From positions 310,001-374,000 of the forward strand of contig CAYMYN010000001.1 in NCBI GenBank assembly GCA_964394665.1: DNA of 64,000 nucleotides. The letters are read 5' to 3'. This DNA is from CAYMYN01 sp964394665. GTDB taxonomy: Bacteria; Planctomycetota; UBA1135; GCA-002686595. The translations under genes and the position numbers were made by a program. This document shows, piece after piece, positions 1 to 8,984 of the stretch. Each line of letters starts with the position of its first letter. Position 1 is the stretch's first letter. Below the pieces are notes generated by a model, which saw nothing but the letters and a program-made list of their open reading frames with translations, made no database searches and was not told the DNA's origin.

Positions 1-60
1 GGCCGCGCGCACGCCCGCGCCGAGGAACGGCGCTGCCCGCGACGCGGGTGCCGCCCGCGG

Positions 61-1377
61 TCACAGCTCCTGCACGAACAGGTCGCGGAAGCGGATGACC
101 TCGTCGCCGCGCACGTGGACCGACGAGTAGCGTTGCAGGCCGATCGCGCCGTGGCGCGCGCGTTCGCGGAACGGAGGCAGGCCCGGGACCGAGAAGGTGT
201 CGACGTCGTAGAGCGTGCGGCCGTTGAGGGCCACGGCCAGGCGGCTCCCCTGGTAGAGGATCTCGTAGCTGTTCCACTCACCGGGAGGCCGCAGCAGGCC
301 GTGGTTCCCGGCGGGGACCGAGCCGTAGAGGCCGCCGCAGCGCTGGTAGGGCGCGAGCTTCGTGTTCGTCACGCGCTCCCAATCGAAGTCGTCGAGGATC
401 TGGATCTCGCAACCGGCGAAGGCCGGGTCGCTCGAGCCGGGCGGCACGCGCAGGAAGACGCCGCTGTTCGCCATCGACTGCATGCGGAAGTCCAAGCGCA
501 GGCGGAAGTCGCCGAACTGGCGCTCGGTGAAGGGGTCGCCGCCACGGCCGGCCTTCAGGAAGCGCAGCTCGCCGTCCTCGACCGCGAAGGCATCGGCCGC
601 CTCGCCCGCCTCCCACCCGGCGAGGGAGCGCCCGTCGAAGAGCGGCTCCCAGCCCTCGGCGCGGGCCCGCTCGCTGGCCCGCGGCAGACCCTCGGCGTCG
701 CGCTCGAAGAGGCCCTCGCCGAAGATCGGCAGTTCACGGATGCGGAGCTTGCGGAACCGCACGGCCTTCGAACCCGCCGCCTCGCCGCCGCCGTGCACCT
801 GCAACCCGATGAGTCCCGTGGGCGCATGACCGGGGGTGCCGGCCGGGAGTTCGTACTCGACCAACGGCTCGTCGTTGAGCCAGACCTCGAGCCGCGGGTC
901 GAAGCCCGTGCAGCGCAGGCGCAGGCGATTCCAGCCGTCCCGCCGCAGGAGCCGCTCGCCCTCGGGGTTGTGCTTCAGGAAGCCGTCGGCGTAGATCGCG
1001 CCGATCTCCCCCCCCGGCCGGTGATCCAGGGTGACCTGGAGGCCCTTGCCCACCGGAGCCATGCGCAGGAAGACGCCTGAATCGAAGGGGTACTCGACGA
1101 GCGTCTCCAACTCGAGCTCGAAGCTCGTGTAGGGCCGCGCGGTGTAGAGCAGGCCGCCCTCGCCGCTCGGCCCCTCGCGCCCGACGATCGCGCCCTCCTC
1201 GACGGTCCAACGCGCGTCGCCGTCGTACCGGCCCCCGCGCGTGACCCAGCCTTCGAGGCTGCTCCCGTCGAACAGCTCGACCCAAGCGGGAGCGGAAGCG
1301 GAGGTCGCCTGGTGATCGCCGGCGGGCAGCGGTGCCTGGGCGAGGCCGAGGAACAGGGTGATCGGGAGGAGCTTCAT
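61..1377 (-). CDS. Secreted protein with two DUF1080 (3-keto-disaccharide hydrolase) domains
   Basis: A 438-residue protein. The start was placed at an ATG at 1377 because the protein from there opens with a hydrophobic signal peptide (MKLLPITLFLGLAQA); the open frame further upstream is low-complexity and Arg/Ser-rich. Two DUF1080 (PF06439) repeats follow. The first starts at WVELFDGSSLEGW (about residues 32-220) and the second at WEPLFDGRSLAGW (about 245-435). Each carries the family hallmarks: FDG.SL.GW, a SGVFLR strand, and a WN..EI or WNRLRL strand. The family has a concanavalin-like sandwich fold and several members hydrolyse 3-keto-glycosides; others only bind glycans. The protein is probably periplasmic. 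It is the last gene in a minus-strand series below a receiver protein (gap about 100 bases), but a shared transcript is uncertain. The family is certain; the substrate is not. Confidence 0.9.
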   Translation of the reverse strand: MKLLPITLFLGLAQAPLPAGDHQATSASAPAWVELFDGSSLEGWVTRGGRYDGDARWTVEEGAIVGREGPSGEGGLLYTARPYTSFELELETLVEYPFDSGVFLRMAPVGKGLQVTLDHRPGGEIGAIYADGFLKHNPEGERLLRRDGWNRLRLRCTGFDPRLEVWLNDEPLVEYELPAGTPGHAPTGLIGLQVHGGGEAAGSKAVRFRKLRIRELPIFGEGLFERDAEGLPRASERARAEGWEPLFDGRSLAGWEAGEAADAFAVEDGELRFLKAGRGGDPFTERQFGDFRLRLDFRMQSMANSGVFLRVPPGSSDPAFAGCEIQILDDFDWERVTNTKLAPYQRCGGLYGSVPAGNHGLLRPPGEWNSYEILYQGSRLAVALNGRTLYDVDTFSVPGLPPFRERARHGAIGLQRYSSVHVRGDEVIRFRDLFVQEL

Positions 1378-1480
1378 GGGGGATGGCGTCGGGCCCATCG
1401 GGGCCGGCATCGTACGCCACCGAGAGGCCCTCCGACTCTCCCTGCGGGACGGCGGCGACCGGACCCGCGCCGCCCCCGGA

Positions 1481-1969
1481 TCACGCCGAGTTGGTCCAGA
1501 GCACCTCGACCACCGCGAGCAGCGCAACCTGGGGAAAGGGCTTGGAGAGGGTCGCGGAGGCTCCCAAGCGCGAAGCGGCCTCGAGGAGCGGCATCGAACC
1601 GGCGCGCCCTCCTCCGGAGATGGCCAGGATGCGCGCCCCGAGGAAGGCCGACCTGGCCAACGAGAAGGCGCTGGTCGGCTCGCAGTCCGGTTGGATGAGG
1701 TCGTAGACGAGGACACGGACGTCGTACGAGGCGTAGCGGTCGACGGCCTCGTCGATGCTCACCGCGTCGATCACGGGGTACCCCGAACCCTCGAGCATCC
1801 TGCGAATCGTGCGTCGCACGGGTTCGTCGTCCTCCACCACGAGCACCCAACCCTCGCCCGGAGCGTTCGAGATCGCGGTGGAGTCCGCGTCCTGGGCCGC
1901 GGGCACGCTCCGAGGGGCCTCACCGCGGGCGGGCTCGTCGGGCACGGGGGAATCTGAAGCGGTAGACAT
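1481..1969 (-). CDS. Stand-alone response-regulator receiver protein
   Basis: A 162-residue protein with a roughly 35-residue low-complexity N-terminus followed by a single CheY-like receiver domain and no output domain. Visible receiver residues are the acidic pair in VVEDDEP, a candidate phospho-acceptor Asp in VLVYDLIQPD, Ser in AISGGG and Lys in TLSKPF. The start was chosen at ATG 1969, which is preceded by GGAG; the longer open frame upstream looks non-coding. It lies downstream of an NtrC-type regulator and upstream of a DUF1080 gene, all on the same strand. A single-domain receiver normally acts by protein-protein contact or as a phosphate shuttle in a phosphorelay; the partner cannot be read from the sequence. 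Confidence 0.85.
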   Translation of the reverse strand: MSTASDSPVPDEPARGEAPRSVPAAQDADSTAISNAPGEGWVLVVEDDEPVRRTIRRMLEGSGYPVIDAVSIDEAVDRYASYDVRVLVYDLIQPDCEPTSAFSLARSAFLGARILAISGGGRAGSMPLLEAASRLGASATLSKPFPQVALLAVVEVLWTNSA

Positions 1970-2150
1970 CGGAGCTCCGAGCTTGGGATCCAAACGATTT
2001 GCAGGTGTCGTGCAACCAGGGCCGCCGGACCCTCGAAGGCCCGCGGTGGGCAGTTCTGTCGCCGCCCACATGAACGTGGGGTCCGCGTCCTCGGCCGGAG
2101 GGACACGCGGCGACCGGGAAGCCGGGGACGGTCCCGCTCCCGCGTCGGCC

Positions 2151-3611
2151 TCAAGGACGACGCGGGCGAGCCCGCGCCTTGCCGCTCGGGGCCTTCTCGG
2201 ACCCCGAGCGCTCGTTCTCGCGCTTCAGCACGCGGTGGATCGTGGGCCGGGACACGTCCAGCAGGCGCGCGGCCGCGCTCAGATTGCCCTGCGTGCGACC
2301 GAGCGCTTCTTGGATCGCGGCGTCCTGGATCGCGCGCAACGTGGGCAAGGCTTGGGGAAACAGGATCCCATTGCCGGCCGCTCGCCCATCGCTGGGTCGC
2401 GGCGCCTGCGCGCCGCGCGCCGCGGGAACGTGCTCCAGGAAGGCGTCCAGGCGCATCACGCCCTGGTCGTGTCGCGCAACGGCGTCGAAGACCATCGACT
2501 GCAGCTCGCGGATGTTCCCGGGGTAATCGTGGTTCGCGAGGAACGCGAAGAGCTCGGCTGGGACCGCCGGCTTGCGCTTGCCGAGGTCCTTGGCGGCCAG
2601 GCGCATCAGGTGGTCCACCAGGATGGGCAGATCCACCAAGCGCTCGCGCAGGGGTGGAACGTCGATCCGATAGGCCCGCAGTCGAAAATAGAAGTCCTGG
2701 CGGAGCCGGCTGGGGTCCTTGTGGGTGGCCGTGACGATGCGCGCGGTGAGCGGCAGCGGACGATCGGACCCGTGTGGGTAGTACTCCTTCTCTTGGAGGA
2801 CCCGCAACAGCTTGATCTGGCAGCCCTCGCTGAGATCGCCGATCTCGTCGAGGAACAGCGTCCCGTTGCTGGCCGCCTCGATCATCCCCTTGCGTTCCCT
2901 GGTCGCTCCCGTGAAGGCACCCGTGCGATGGCCGAACAGGACGTCCGCGAACATCGTGTCGTCGAGCCCCGCAACGTTCACGGAGACGAAGCGGCCCTGT
3001 CTCCCGCTGCACGCGTGCAAGGCTTGCGCGATCATCTCCTTCCCCGTTCCCGTCTCCCCGTGGACGAAAGCGGGATGCGACCCTCGAGCGATGCTCTCGA
3101 TGTGGTGGAACATCGCGATCATCCCCGAATCGGCGGTCAGGATCTCCGCGAAGGCCTCCGGATGACGGAGCTGACGCGAAGCCAGCAGCTCCGCTCGGCG
3201 CAGCGAAAGGTCCCCGTCGACTCTCAGACGTGCCATCGTGGCCCGGACCGCTTCGATGAGATCCTTGGTTCCCACCGGCTTCAGCAAGTAGTCCGAGGCT
3301 CCGAGCCTCATGCAGCCGACCGCACGAGCGAGGTCGTTCTGCCCCGACACGACGATGACGGCGACGTTCGGGTGTCGCTCGAGTACCTCGCGCAGGACAT
3401 CCTCGCCCTTGACGAACGGCATGGTCAGGTCCAGCAGGACCAGGTCCACGCCCCCCTGCGCGATGAGCTCGGAGGCAAGGCGTCCGTCGGGACACTCGAT
3501 GATCCGCGCAACCCCGAGTTGCTCCAGGGCCGCGCGCTCGAATCGCCTCACGGCTTCCTCGTCGTCGACGAGCAATACCGTGCACCGACAGGCTCCCGTA
3601 CTGCACTCCAC
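2151..3611 (-). CDS. NtrC-family sigma-54-dependent response regulator
   Basis: A 486-residue regulator with receiver, AAA+ and Fis-type HTH domains. The receiver (about 10-125) has Asp17-Asp18, phospho-acceptor Asp61, Ser89 and Lys111. The AAA+ domain (about 150-390) has Walker A GETGTGKE (185-192), the GAFTGA sigma-54 contact loop at 231-236 and Walker B LFLDEIGDL. The C-terminal HTH ends near RPTIHRVLKR. All catalytic and contact motifs are intact, so it should activate sigma-54 promoters when phosphorylated. No ATG fits. The start is a GTG at 3611 with AAGGAG seven bases upstream, a near-ideal ribosome binding site. It sits 146 bases below the FliA-type sigma gene and is probably in the same regulatory unit. 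The cognate kinase is not adjacent; several kinases lie within 20 kb. Confidence 0.93.
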   Translation of the reverse strand: MECSTGACRCTVLLVDDEEAVRRFERAALEQLGVARIIECPDGRLASELIAQGGVDLVLLDLTMPFVKGEDVLREVLERHPNVAVIVVSGQNDLARAVGCMRLGASDYLLKPVGTKDLIEAVRATMARLRVDGDLSLRRAELLASRQLRHPEAFAEILTADSGMIAMFHHIESIARGSHPAFVHGETGTGKEMIAQALHACSGRQGRFVSVNVAGLDDTMFADVLFGHRTGAFTGATRERKGMIEAASNGTLFLDEIGDLSEGCQIKLLRVLQEKEYYPHGSDRPLPLTARIVTATHKDPSRLRQDFYFRLRAYRIDVPPLRERLVDLPILVDHLMRLAAKDLGKRKPAVPAELFAFLANHDYPGNIRELQSMVFDAVARHDQGVMRLDAFLEHVPAARGAQAPRPSDGRAAGNGILFPQALPTLRAIQDAAIQEALGRTQGNLSAAARLLDVSRPTIHRVLKRENERSGSEKAPSGKARARPRRP

Positions 3612-3757
3612 GTGATGGCTCCTTCTTGCTCTCTCCCAGCCACGGCCGATCCTATCCCGGGGCCCAGAGATTCGGCTAGAGGGCCTCCGAGCCTGTTCGA
3701 GCCCATCGGGAGCCCTCCCCGGGGTGGCCCTCGGCGCACGCCGGGTACCGTTCTGGA

Positions 3758-4657
3758 TCACTCGCCCCCTCCCTGGTCCAGCCCGGACGATTCGACGTGC
3801 TCCCGCAACAGCGCGCGCAAGCGGCCCATGACGTTGCTGTGGATCTGGCACACCCGACTCTCGGTCAGCCCCAACATCTGGCCGATCTCGTTCATCGTGT
3901 GGCCGACCTCGTAGTACTGATGGATGATGAAGCGCTCCTTGTGCGTCAGGGAGCGAGTCATGTAGCGCATCCAGTCCTTCCGCTGCATCTCGGCGAGCGG
4001 ATCGCGAGCGCCGGTGTTCTCGATCGCGCTGAAGAGCTCCGCCGATCCACCATCGTCCTCCTCCCAGGCATCCGAGAGCGAGAACACCGCGACGGCGCTC
4101 GAACCCAGCATCTCGCGCGTCAGGCCTTCCTGGTCGAGGTCGAGCTCCTTCGCCAGCTCGGCATGGGTCGGCTCGCGCCGCAGCTCGCCCGACAGTCGCA
4201 GGATGACCTTCCGGATACGCGCTGCCTTGATGCGAACCAGGCGCGGCACCCAGTCCTGGGAGCGAAGCTGGTCGAGGATCGAACCGCGGATGCGGGTCAT
4301 GCAGAAGGTCTTGAACTTCACCCCGCGTTCCTGGTCGAAGCGGCGGATCGAGTCCATCAGGCCGAGCACCCCTGCGCTCACGAGATCGTCGACCTCGATC
4401 GAACGCGGCAGGGTCTGACTGAGCCGCACGGCGATGTGCTTCACGAGCGGGTAGTACGTCTCGATCAACCGGTTGCGCAGGGCCTCCAAACGCGCCGGAT
4501 CGCAATCCGGGTCCTCGGCCGCGCTGCGATAGAGCTGCCAGAGTTCCTCCGAGGAGAGGTGCATGTCGGACCCGTGGCCCTCGGTCTTCGCGTCTTGCGT
4601 CAGCACGGGGCGCGAGCCCTCGGACCCTACCTCGTCGAGTACCAGTTCAGATTGCAT
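3758..4657 (-). CDS. fliA: RNA polymerase sigma factor, FliA/WhiG family
   Basis: A 299-residue sigma-70 family protein without region 1.1. Region 2 includes YYPLVKHIAVRL and VDDLVSAGVLGLMDSIRRFD; the downstream region reads FKTFCMTRIRGSILDQLRSQDWVPR, typical of FliA/WhiG. Region 3 is at about 150-200 and region 4 contains YYEVGHTMNEIGQMLGLTESRVCQIHS. FliA-type factors direct late flagellar and chemotaxis genes, and WhiG-type ones direct development. The start was set at ATG 4657 because GGAGGT lies seven bases upstream; an in-frame GTG at 4666 overlaps that site and is less likely. The start lies inside the end of the EAL gene (11-base overlap ATGCAATCTGA), so the two are probably translationally coupled. 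No FlgM-like anti-sigma gene is visible nearby. Confidence 0.92.
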   Translation of the reverse strand: MQSELVLDEVGSEGSRPVLTQDAKTEGHGSDMHLSSEELWQLYRSAAEDPDCDPARLEALRNRLIETYYPLVKHIAVRLSQTLPRSIEVDDLVSAGVLGLMDSIRRFDQERGVKFKTFCMTRIRGSILDQLRSQDWVPRLVRIKAARIRKVILRLSGELRREPTHAELAKELDLDQEGLTREMLGSSAVAVFSLSDAWEEDDGGSAELFSAIENTGARDPLAEMQRKDWMRYMTRSLTHKERFIIHQYYEVGHTMNEIGQMLGLTESRVCQIHSNVMGRLRALLREHVESSGLDQGGGE

Positions 4658-5489
4658 GGATGCCACCTCCGACCCACGCCCGGGTCGGCCGCCCTAGAAG
4701 GAACCCTTGGAAGACGTCGCAACCGAGGCCGAGCAGCGCTTCGAGTTCCGCGTCCTGCTCGACGCCCTCGCAGATGCAGATGACGCCCCGCTCCTGGCAC
4801 AGTTCGTCGATGAACCGGACCAGTCGCTGCTTGGTGCGATTCCGCTGGATGCCGCGGATCAGGGACATGTCGAGCTTGACGGCGTCGACCTGCAGGTCGG
4901 CCAGCGACGCCAGCCCGTTCCGACCGGCTCCAAGGTCGTCCAGGGCGAAGCGGTACCCGGAGCGACGCAGGTCTTCCATGCGCGCGGAGACCGTGGAGGA
5001 GTCGGCGCGGCCCTCCCGCTCGGTCAGCTCGAAGACGACACGCTCCGCGAACGGAGCGAGCGGGTCTTCGTTGCGACGCAAGCCCTCGTCGAGCAGGTCC
5101 TGGGGCTCGAGATTCACGAACACCGGGACCCGGGCCGGCAGGGCCGGGATGTCGGCTGCGATGCGCGTCCGGATGGTCCTCGACAGCAAGCCCATCGCGC
5201 CCAGGCGGCGCGCTTGGCAAGCGAGATCGCACGGGAACCGATCCGCGCTGGCGTGGGAGCGGAGCAGGGCCTCGAATCCGACGAGCTCTCCGTCCGACCA
5301 GCGCAGGATCGGTTGGTAGGCCATCCAGCAGGTCTCGAGGCTCGGGACGAAGGACGTGAACGCCGCCACGGCGACCAGGTCGTCCACTCCACGCCCCGAC
5401 AGTCGTTCGAGCCCGACGGCGTTCCGAGCGAGGTTCGCGAGCGAGGTGGGTTCTCGGAGGTCTTCCGATTCACAGAGGTAGGGGGTCAC
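4647..5489 (-). CDS. EAL-domain cyclic-di-GMP phosphodiesterase
   Basis: A 280-residue protein with a short N-terminal stretch and one EAL domain (about 50-275), with no membrane segment and no attached sensor. The catalytic set looks complete: Glu73 in FEALLR, Asn126 in NLEP, Glu154 in ELTE, Asp184-Asp185 in the DDLGAG loop, Lys205 in VKLD, Glu241 in EGVE and Gln261 in QGF. It should therefore hydrolyse c-di-GMP to pGpG rather than being a degenerate receptor. The start was chosen at GTG 5489, preceded by AGGAG. An ATG at 5543 in the same frame would add 18 basic residues and cannot be excluded. It is the first gene of a unit with the FliA-type sigma factor, whose start codon overlaps its 3' end. 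Confidence 0.92.
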   Translation of the reverse strand: MTPYLCESEDLREPTSLANLARNAVGLERLSGRGVDDLVAVAAFTSFVPSLETCWMAYQPILRWSDGELVGFEALLRSHASADRFPCDLACQARRLGAMGLLSRTIRTRIAADIPALPARVPVFVNLEPQDLLDEGLRRNEDPLAPFAERVVFELTEREGRADSSTVSARMEDLRRSGYRFALDDLGAGRNGLASLADLQVDAVKLDMSLIRGIQRNRTKQRLVRFIDELCQERGVICICEGVEQDAELEALLGLGCDVFQGFLLGRPTRAWVGGGIHAI

Positions 5490-6027
5490 CGGTCTCCTGC
5501 GGGGTGAGAGGGCAGCGGGTCGTGCGTTGGACGCACCTGCCATTGCAACCACCGATCCCGCTCCGGCCCCGGGCCGGTCGAGCTCGCCGCCGAGTCGCAC
5601 GGGGCCCGAGTCGCTCTCCCCACCCCTTGTGTGCCTCGCGATCCCGTACCCGGCCCCGGGTAGGTACCGGCGCAAGGATTTTCTGTGGTCGGCCCGCGGC
5701 GGGCCGCGCGCACGCGCCCTATCGGTCGCGAGCCGGGCTGGAACGTCCTGTGACAGGCCGCGGCGATCGCCGGCCCAAGTCGGGCCGCGCCCGTGATTTA
5801 GGTCGGCCCGCGCCAATCCGGACCGCCCGTACGGAGCGTGTCAGGATCTCTACCTATCCCCCCGTCGAGAGCGGACCGCGGCGTGACTGCGCGCGGTCAA
5901 TGGCGCCCCGGTCGGGCAACGCGAAGCGGTCCCAACCCCCGACGCACCCGACTCCCCCTCGCGCCCGTGCCTACGCTTGCCCTGCCCTGCCTTGCTTGCA
6001 CAGAATGTCGCGAGGCGACGACGCCAC
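5490..6027. promoter_or_regulatory. Divergent intergenic region, 538 bases
   Basis: This stretch separates the EAL-sigma unit (leftward) from the PAS kinase operon (rightward) and must hold promoters for both. I see no convincing small gene, RNA or riboswitch. One AT-richer patch (around 5676-5690, containing ATTTTCTG) stands out from the very GC-rich surroundings and is a possible promoter element. I looked for a GG-N10-GC sigma-54 pattern and found none that I would defend. Confidence 0.4.
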
Positions 6028-7419
6028 ATGAACGGAGCTTCATTTCAGCGCATGGACATCCACCAGCTCGCCTTCGATGCCTCACCGGATGCCTTGCTCG
6101 TCGTAGACACCCAGGGCCGGATGCTGATGGTGAACGCGCAGGTCCAAGCGCAGTTCGGGTATGAACCGGACGAGCTGCTGGGCCGGGAGATCGAGCTCCT
6201 GGTTCCCGATCGCATCCGCGGGCCGCACGTCCATCATCGCAACGCCTACATCGCCGATCCGCTGCCTCGACCCATGGGCGCGAGCTTGGACCTGTTCGCG
6301 CGGCGCAAGGACGGCACCGAGTTCCCGGTCGACATCATGCTCAGCCCGCTGGGCACGGAAGGGATGCAGGCCGTCCTGTGCGTCGTCCGGGACGTGACGG
6401 AGCGCCGCAAGGCAGAAGAGAAGTTCCGCAGCTTGCTGGAATCCGCCCCGGATGCGATGGTGATCGCCGACGAGGAGGGCCGGATCGTCCTGGCGAATGC
6501 CCAGGCCGAGACGATCTTCGGCTACTCGCGCTCGGAGCTCCTGCGGCAGAAGATCGAGATGCTGATCCCCGAGCGCTACCGCGCTCAGCACCCCGTGCAC
6601 CGCAGCCGGTACTTCGCGAGTCCTGGGTTCCGACCCATGGGCGCCACCCTCGAGCTCTTCGGTCGGCGCCGAGACGGAAGCGAGTTCCCGGTCGAAGTCA
6701 GCCTGAGCCCATTGCACACCGAAGAGGGGATCCTCGTCTCGAGTGCCATTCGAGACATCAGCGACCGCAAGGAGGCGGATCGGCTCCTGGAGCTCCTGCG
6801 CGAGAAGGAGGTGCTGCTCAAGGAGGTTCACCACCGCGTCAAGAACAACCTGGCAGTGATCTCGAGCTTGTTCTACCTCCAGTCCACCTACACACAAGAT
6901 CCTCGGGTCGACCAGGTGCTGCGCGAGGGACAAGCGCGGGTGAGGTGCATGGCTCAGGTGCACGAACGGCTCTACCGTTCCGACTCCTTGTCCTCGATCG
7001 ACTTCGCCGACTATGCCACCGGGCTGTGCCAAGACCTGATCCGGACCTACTCACGGGACGGGGACCCGCCGCGCCTGCGCATGGAGGTTCAGCCCGTCCA
7101 CCTCGGCCTCGACCTGGCCATCCCCTGCGGCCTGATCCTCAACGAGCTGATGACCAACTCCCTCGTACATGGGCTCCCCGCAGGCCGATCGGGGGAGATC
7201 CTCGTCTCCCTGGAGGAGGACGATGCGCACTGTTGCGTCCTGCGCGTCGTGGATGACGGCGTCGGCATCGCGGACCTCTCGCTGGCGAAGCAGGCCGGAT
7301 CCCTGGGCCTGAGGCTGATTCGCGCTCTTGCGCGACAACTCAAGGGCAGCTTCGAGCTGACCCACGCTGCTCCCGGGACGAGCGCGTGCTTGACCTTCCC
7401 GATCGCTGAAAGCCAATGA
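6028..7419 (+). CDS. PAS-PAS sensor histidine kinase (HisKA_2 type)
   Basis: A 463-residue soluble kinase. Two PAS domains (about 10-130 and 132-250) are unusually alike: both contain a LVPDRIR or LIPERYR segment followed by PMGA.L.LF.RR.DG.EFPV, suggesting internal duplication. The HisKA_2 dimerisation/phosphotransfer helix follows, with the phospho-His at about 268-269 in EVHHRVKNNLAVISSL, then an HATPase domain with ILNELMTNSLVHG and DDGVGI. The ATG at 6028 was chosen; it has only a weak ribosome binding site, and a second ATG at 6052 is possible. The stop overlaps the start of the next gene (ATGA), so the two are coupled. No membrane segment is present; the signal is likely cytoplasmic, and PAS domains often sense redox, light or small ligands. 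Confidence 0.9.
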   Translation: MNGASFQRMDIHQLAFDASPDALLVVDTQGRMLMVNAQVQAQFGYEPDELLGREIELLVPDRIRGPHVHHRNAYIADPLPRPMGASLDLFARRKDGTEFPVDIMLSPLGTEGMQAVLCVVRDVTERRKAEEKFRSLLESAPDAMVIADEEGRIVLANAQAETIFGYSRSELLRQKIEMLIPERYRAQHPVHRSRYFASPGFRPMGATLELFGRRRDGSEFPVEVSLSPLHTEEGILVSSAIRDISDRKEADRLLELLREKEVLLKEVHHRVKNNLAVISSLFYLQSTYTQDPRVDQVLREGQARVRCMAQVHERLYRSDSLSSIDFADYATGLCQDLIRTYSRDGDPPRLRMEVQPVHLGLDLAIPCGLILNELMTNSLVHGLPAGRSGEILVSLEEDDAHCCVLRVVDDGVGIADLSLAKQAGSLGLRLIRALARQLKGSFELTHAAPGTSACLTFPIAESQ

Positions 7420-8957
7420 ACAATCAGACTCTCACGAAACGCATCCTGGTGGTCGAGGACGAGGCGCTGCTCGCCGAGGAGTTGAGCGAACGCCTGCAAC
7501 GCCTGGAATTCGCGGTCGTCGGGACGGAAGACACGGCGGAGGGCGCGGTCCGCAGCGCCGAACTCCACAGGCCGGACCTCGTGCTGATGGACATCCGCTT
7601 GAGCGGATCGCGTGACGGCATCCAGGCTGCGGACCGGATCTACCGCGAGCTGGACATCCCCGTCATCTACCTGACGGCCCACTCGGACACGTCGACCCTC
7701 AAGCGCGCCCGAAGCACGTTCCCCTTCGGGTTCCTGCTCAAACCCCTGCAGGAGCGGGAGTTGTTGGCGGCGATCGAGATGGCCCTACAGCGCCACGCGA
7801 TGGAGCGCCGCATCAAGGAGAGCGAGCTCAGGTACTCGACGATCCTGCGCAGCATCGGGGATGGGGTGATCGCGACCGACCCGGAGCGGCGCGTCACCTT
7901 CATGAACGCCGTCGCCGAGGACCTGACCGGCTGGCCGCTCGAGCATGCCATGGGCAACGCGGTGCGCGACGTGCTGCGGCTGAGCCCTCCCACGGGGCTC
8001 GACGTGGAGGAGCACCCCATCGACGTGGCCCTGCGGAGCCGCGCGATCGTGCAGGTGCACACCGCGTTCGCGATGATCGATCGTCTCGGACGCACGATTC
8101 CCATCGAGGACAGCGCCGCTCCCATCCTGGATCCCGCGGGGGTCGTCACCGGCGCCGTGGTCGCTTTCCGCGACTGCCGCGAGAAGCAGGCCAATCAAGA
8201 GGCGCTGCGGGAGGTGGAGGAGCGCCTGCGCCAGGCGGAGCGCCTGGAGGCCATCGGGCGCCTAGCGGGAGGCGTCGCCCACGACTTCAACAACATGCTG
8301 ACGGTCATCATGGGCTGCTGCGAGATCCTCGAGACGCGCCTGCGCGGCAGGGACACCGAGACCGGGCTGCTGCAGGAGATCCTGGGGGCCGGCCGGCGAG
8401 CCGCCCTGCTCACGGAACGGCTCCTCGCCTTCAGCCAGCAGCGCATCCATCAGCGCCAGTTCGTCGACCTGCGGAACACGCTGCGGGAACTCCAGACTCT
8501 CCTGCGACGGATCGTCGGCGATGGCGTCCGAGTCGACCTCCACCTCGACGCGGGCCCGGTTCCCGTCCTCCTGGACGTCAGCCACTTCGAGCAGGCCCTC
8601 GTGAACCTGGCCACCAACGCCCGCGACGCCATGCAGCCGGACGGCGGGGTGCTCGAGTTCCGCGTCGAGTCCCGCACCCTGCCCCTCGATCCCATCCGAC
8701 CGAACGACGTCCCGCCCGGGGACTACGCCGTCATCGTGGTGCGCGACACGGGTTGCGGAATGGATGAAGGGACGCTCGCGAGACTGTTCGAGCCCTTCTT
8801 CTCGACCAAGCCGAAGGGGCGCGGGGCGGGCCTCGGACTCGCGACGGTCTACGGGACCGTCAAGGAATCCGGCGGCTACATCCACGTGGAGAGCGAGCCC
8901 GGCCGGGGCACCACCTTCACCATCCACCTGCCGCTCGCGATGGAAACGGCCGGCTGA
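7416..8957 (+). CDS. Hybrid sensor: receiver-PAS-histidine kinase
   Basis: A 513-residue protein. The N-terminal receiver has the acidic pair in VVEDEALL, phospho-acceptor Asp59 in LVLMDIRL, Thr in YLTAHSD and Lys in FLLKPL. A PAS domain (about 140-265) and a coiled linker follow, then a HisKA domain with phospho-His289 in GGVAHDFNNML and an HATPase with LVNLATNARDAM, DTGCGMD and GLGLATVYG. This kinase subtype (HDFNN) is common in hybrid systems. Its receiver is most likely phosphorylated by the preceding HisKA_2 kinase, with which it overlaps by four bases (ATGA). That would make a kinase-to-kinase relay. No DNA-binding output is attached. It converges on a receiver-kinase gene 27 bases away. 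Confidence 0.92.
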   Translation: MNNQTLTKRILVVEDEALLAEELSERLQRLEFAVVGTEDTAEGAVRSAELHRPDLVLMDIRLSGSRDGIQAADRIYRELDIPVIYLTAHSDTSTLKRARSTFPFGFLLKPLQERELLAAIEMALQRHAMERRIKESELRYSTILRSIGDGVIATDPERRVTFMNAVAEDLTGWPLEHAMGNAVRDVLRLSPPTGLDVEEHPIDVALRSRAIVQVHTAFAMIDRLGRTIPIEDSAAPILDPAGVVTGAVVAFRDCREKQANQEALREVEERLRQAERLEAIGRLAGGVAHDFNNMLTVIMGCCEILETRLRGRDTETGLLQEILGAGRRAALLTERLLAFSQQRIHQRQFVDLRNTLRELQTLLRRIVGDGVRVDLHLDAGPVPVLLDVSHFEQALVNLATNARDAMQPDGGVLEFRVESRTLPLDPIRPNDVPPGDYAVIVVRDTGCGMDEGTLARLFEPFFSTKPKGRGAGLGLATVYGTVKESGGYIHVESEPGRGTTFTIHLPLAMETAG

Positions 8958-8984
8958 GCGCCGTGCCGCGGGACGACGGGCGGA

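Noticed and set aside
4647..5489. EAL protein as a degenerate c-di-GMP receptor
   Set aside because: All catalytic and metal-binding positions I can check are intact, so an enzyme is the simpler reading.
5490..6027. Sigma-54 promoter between the divergent signalling genes
   Set aside because: A TGG...TTGC-like stretch exists near 5527-5546, but the spacing between GG and GC is wrong.
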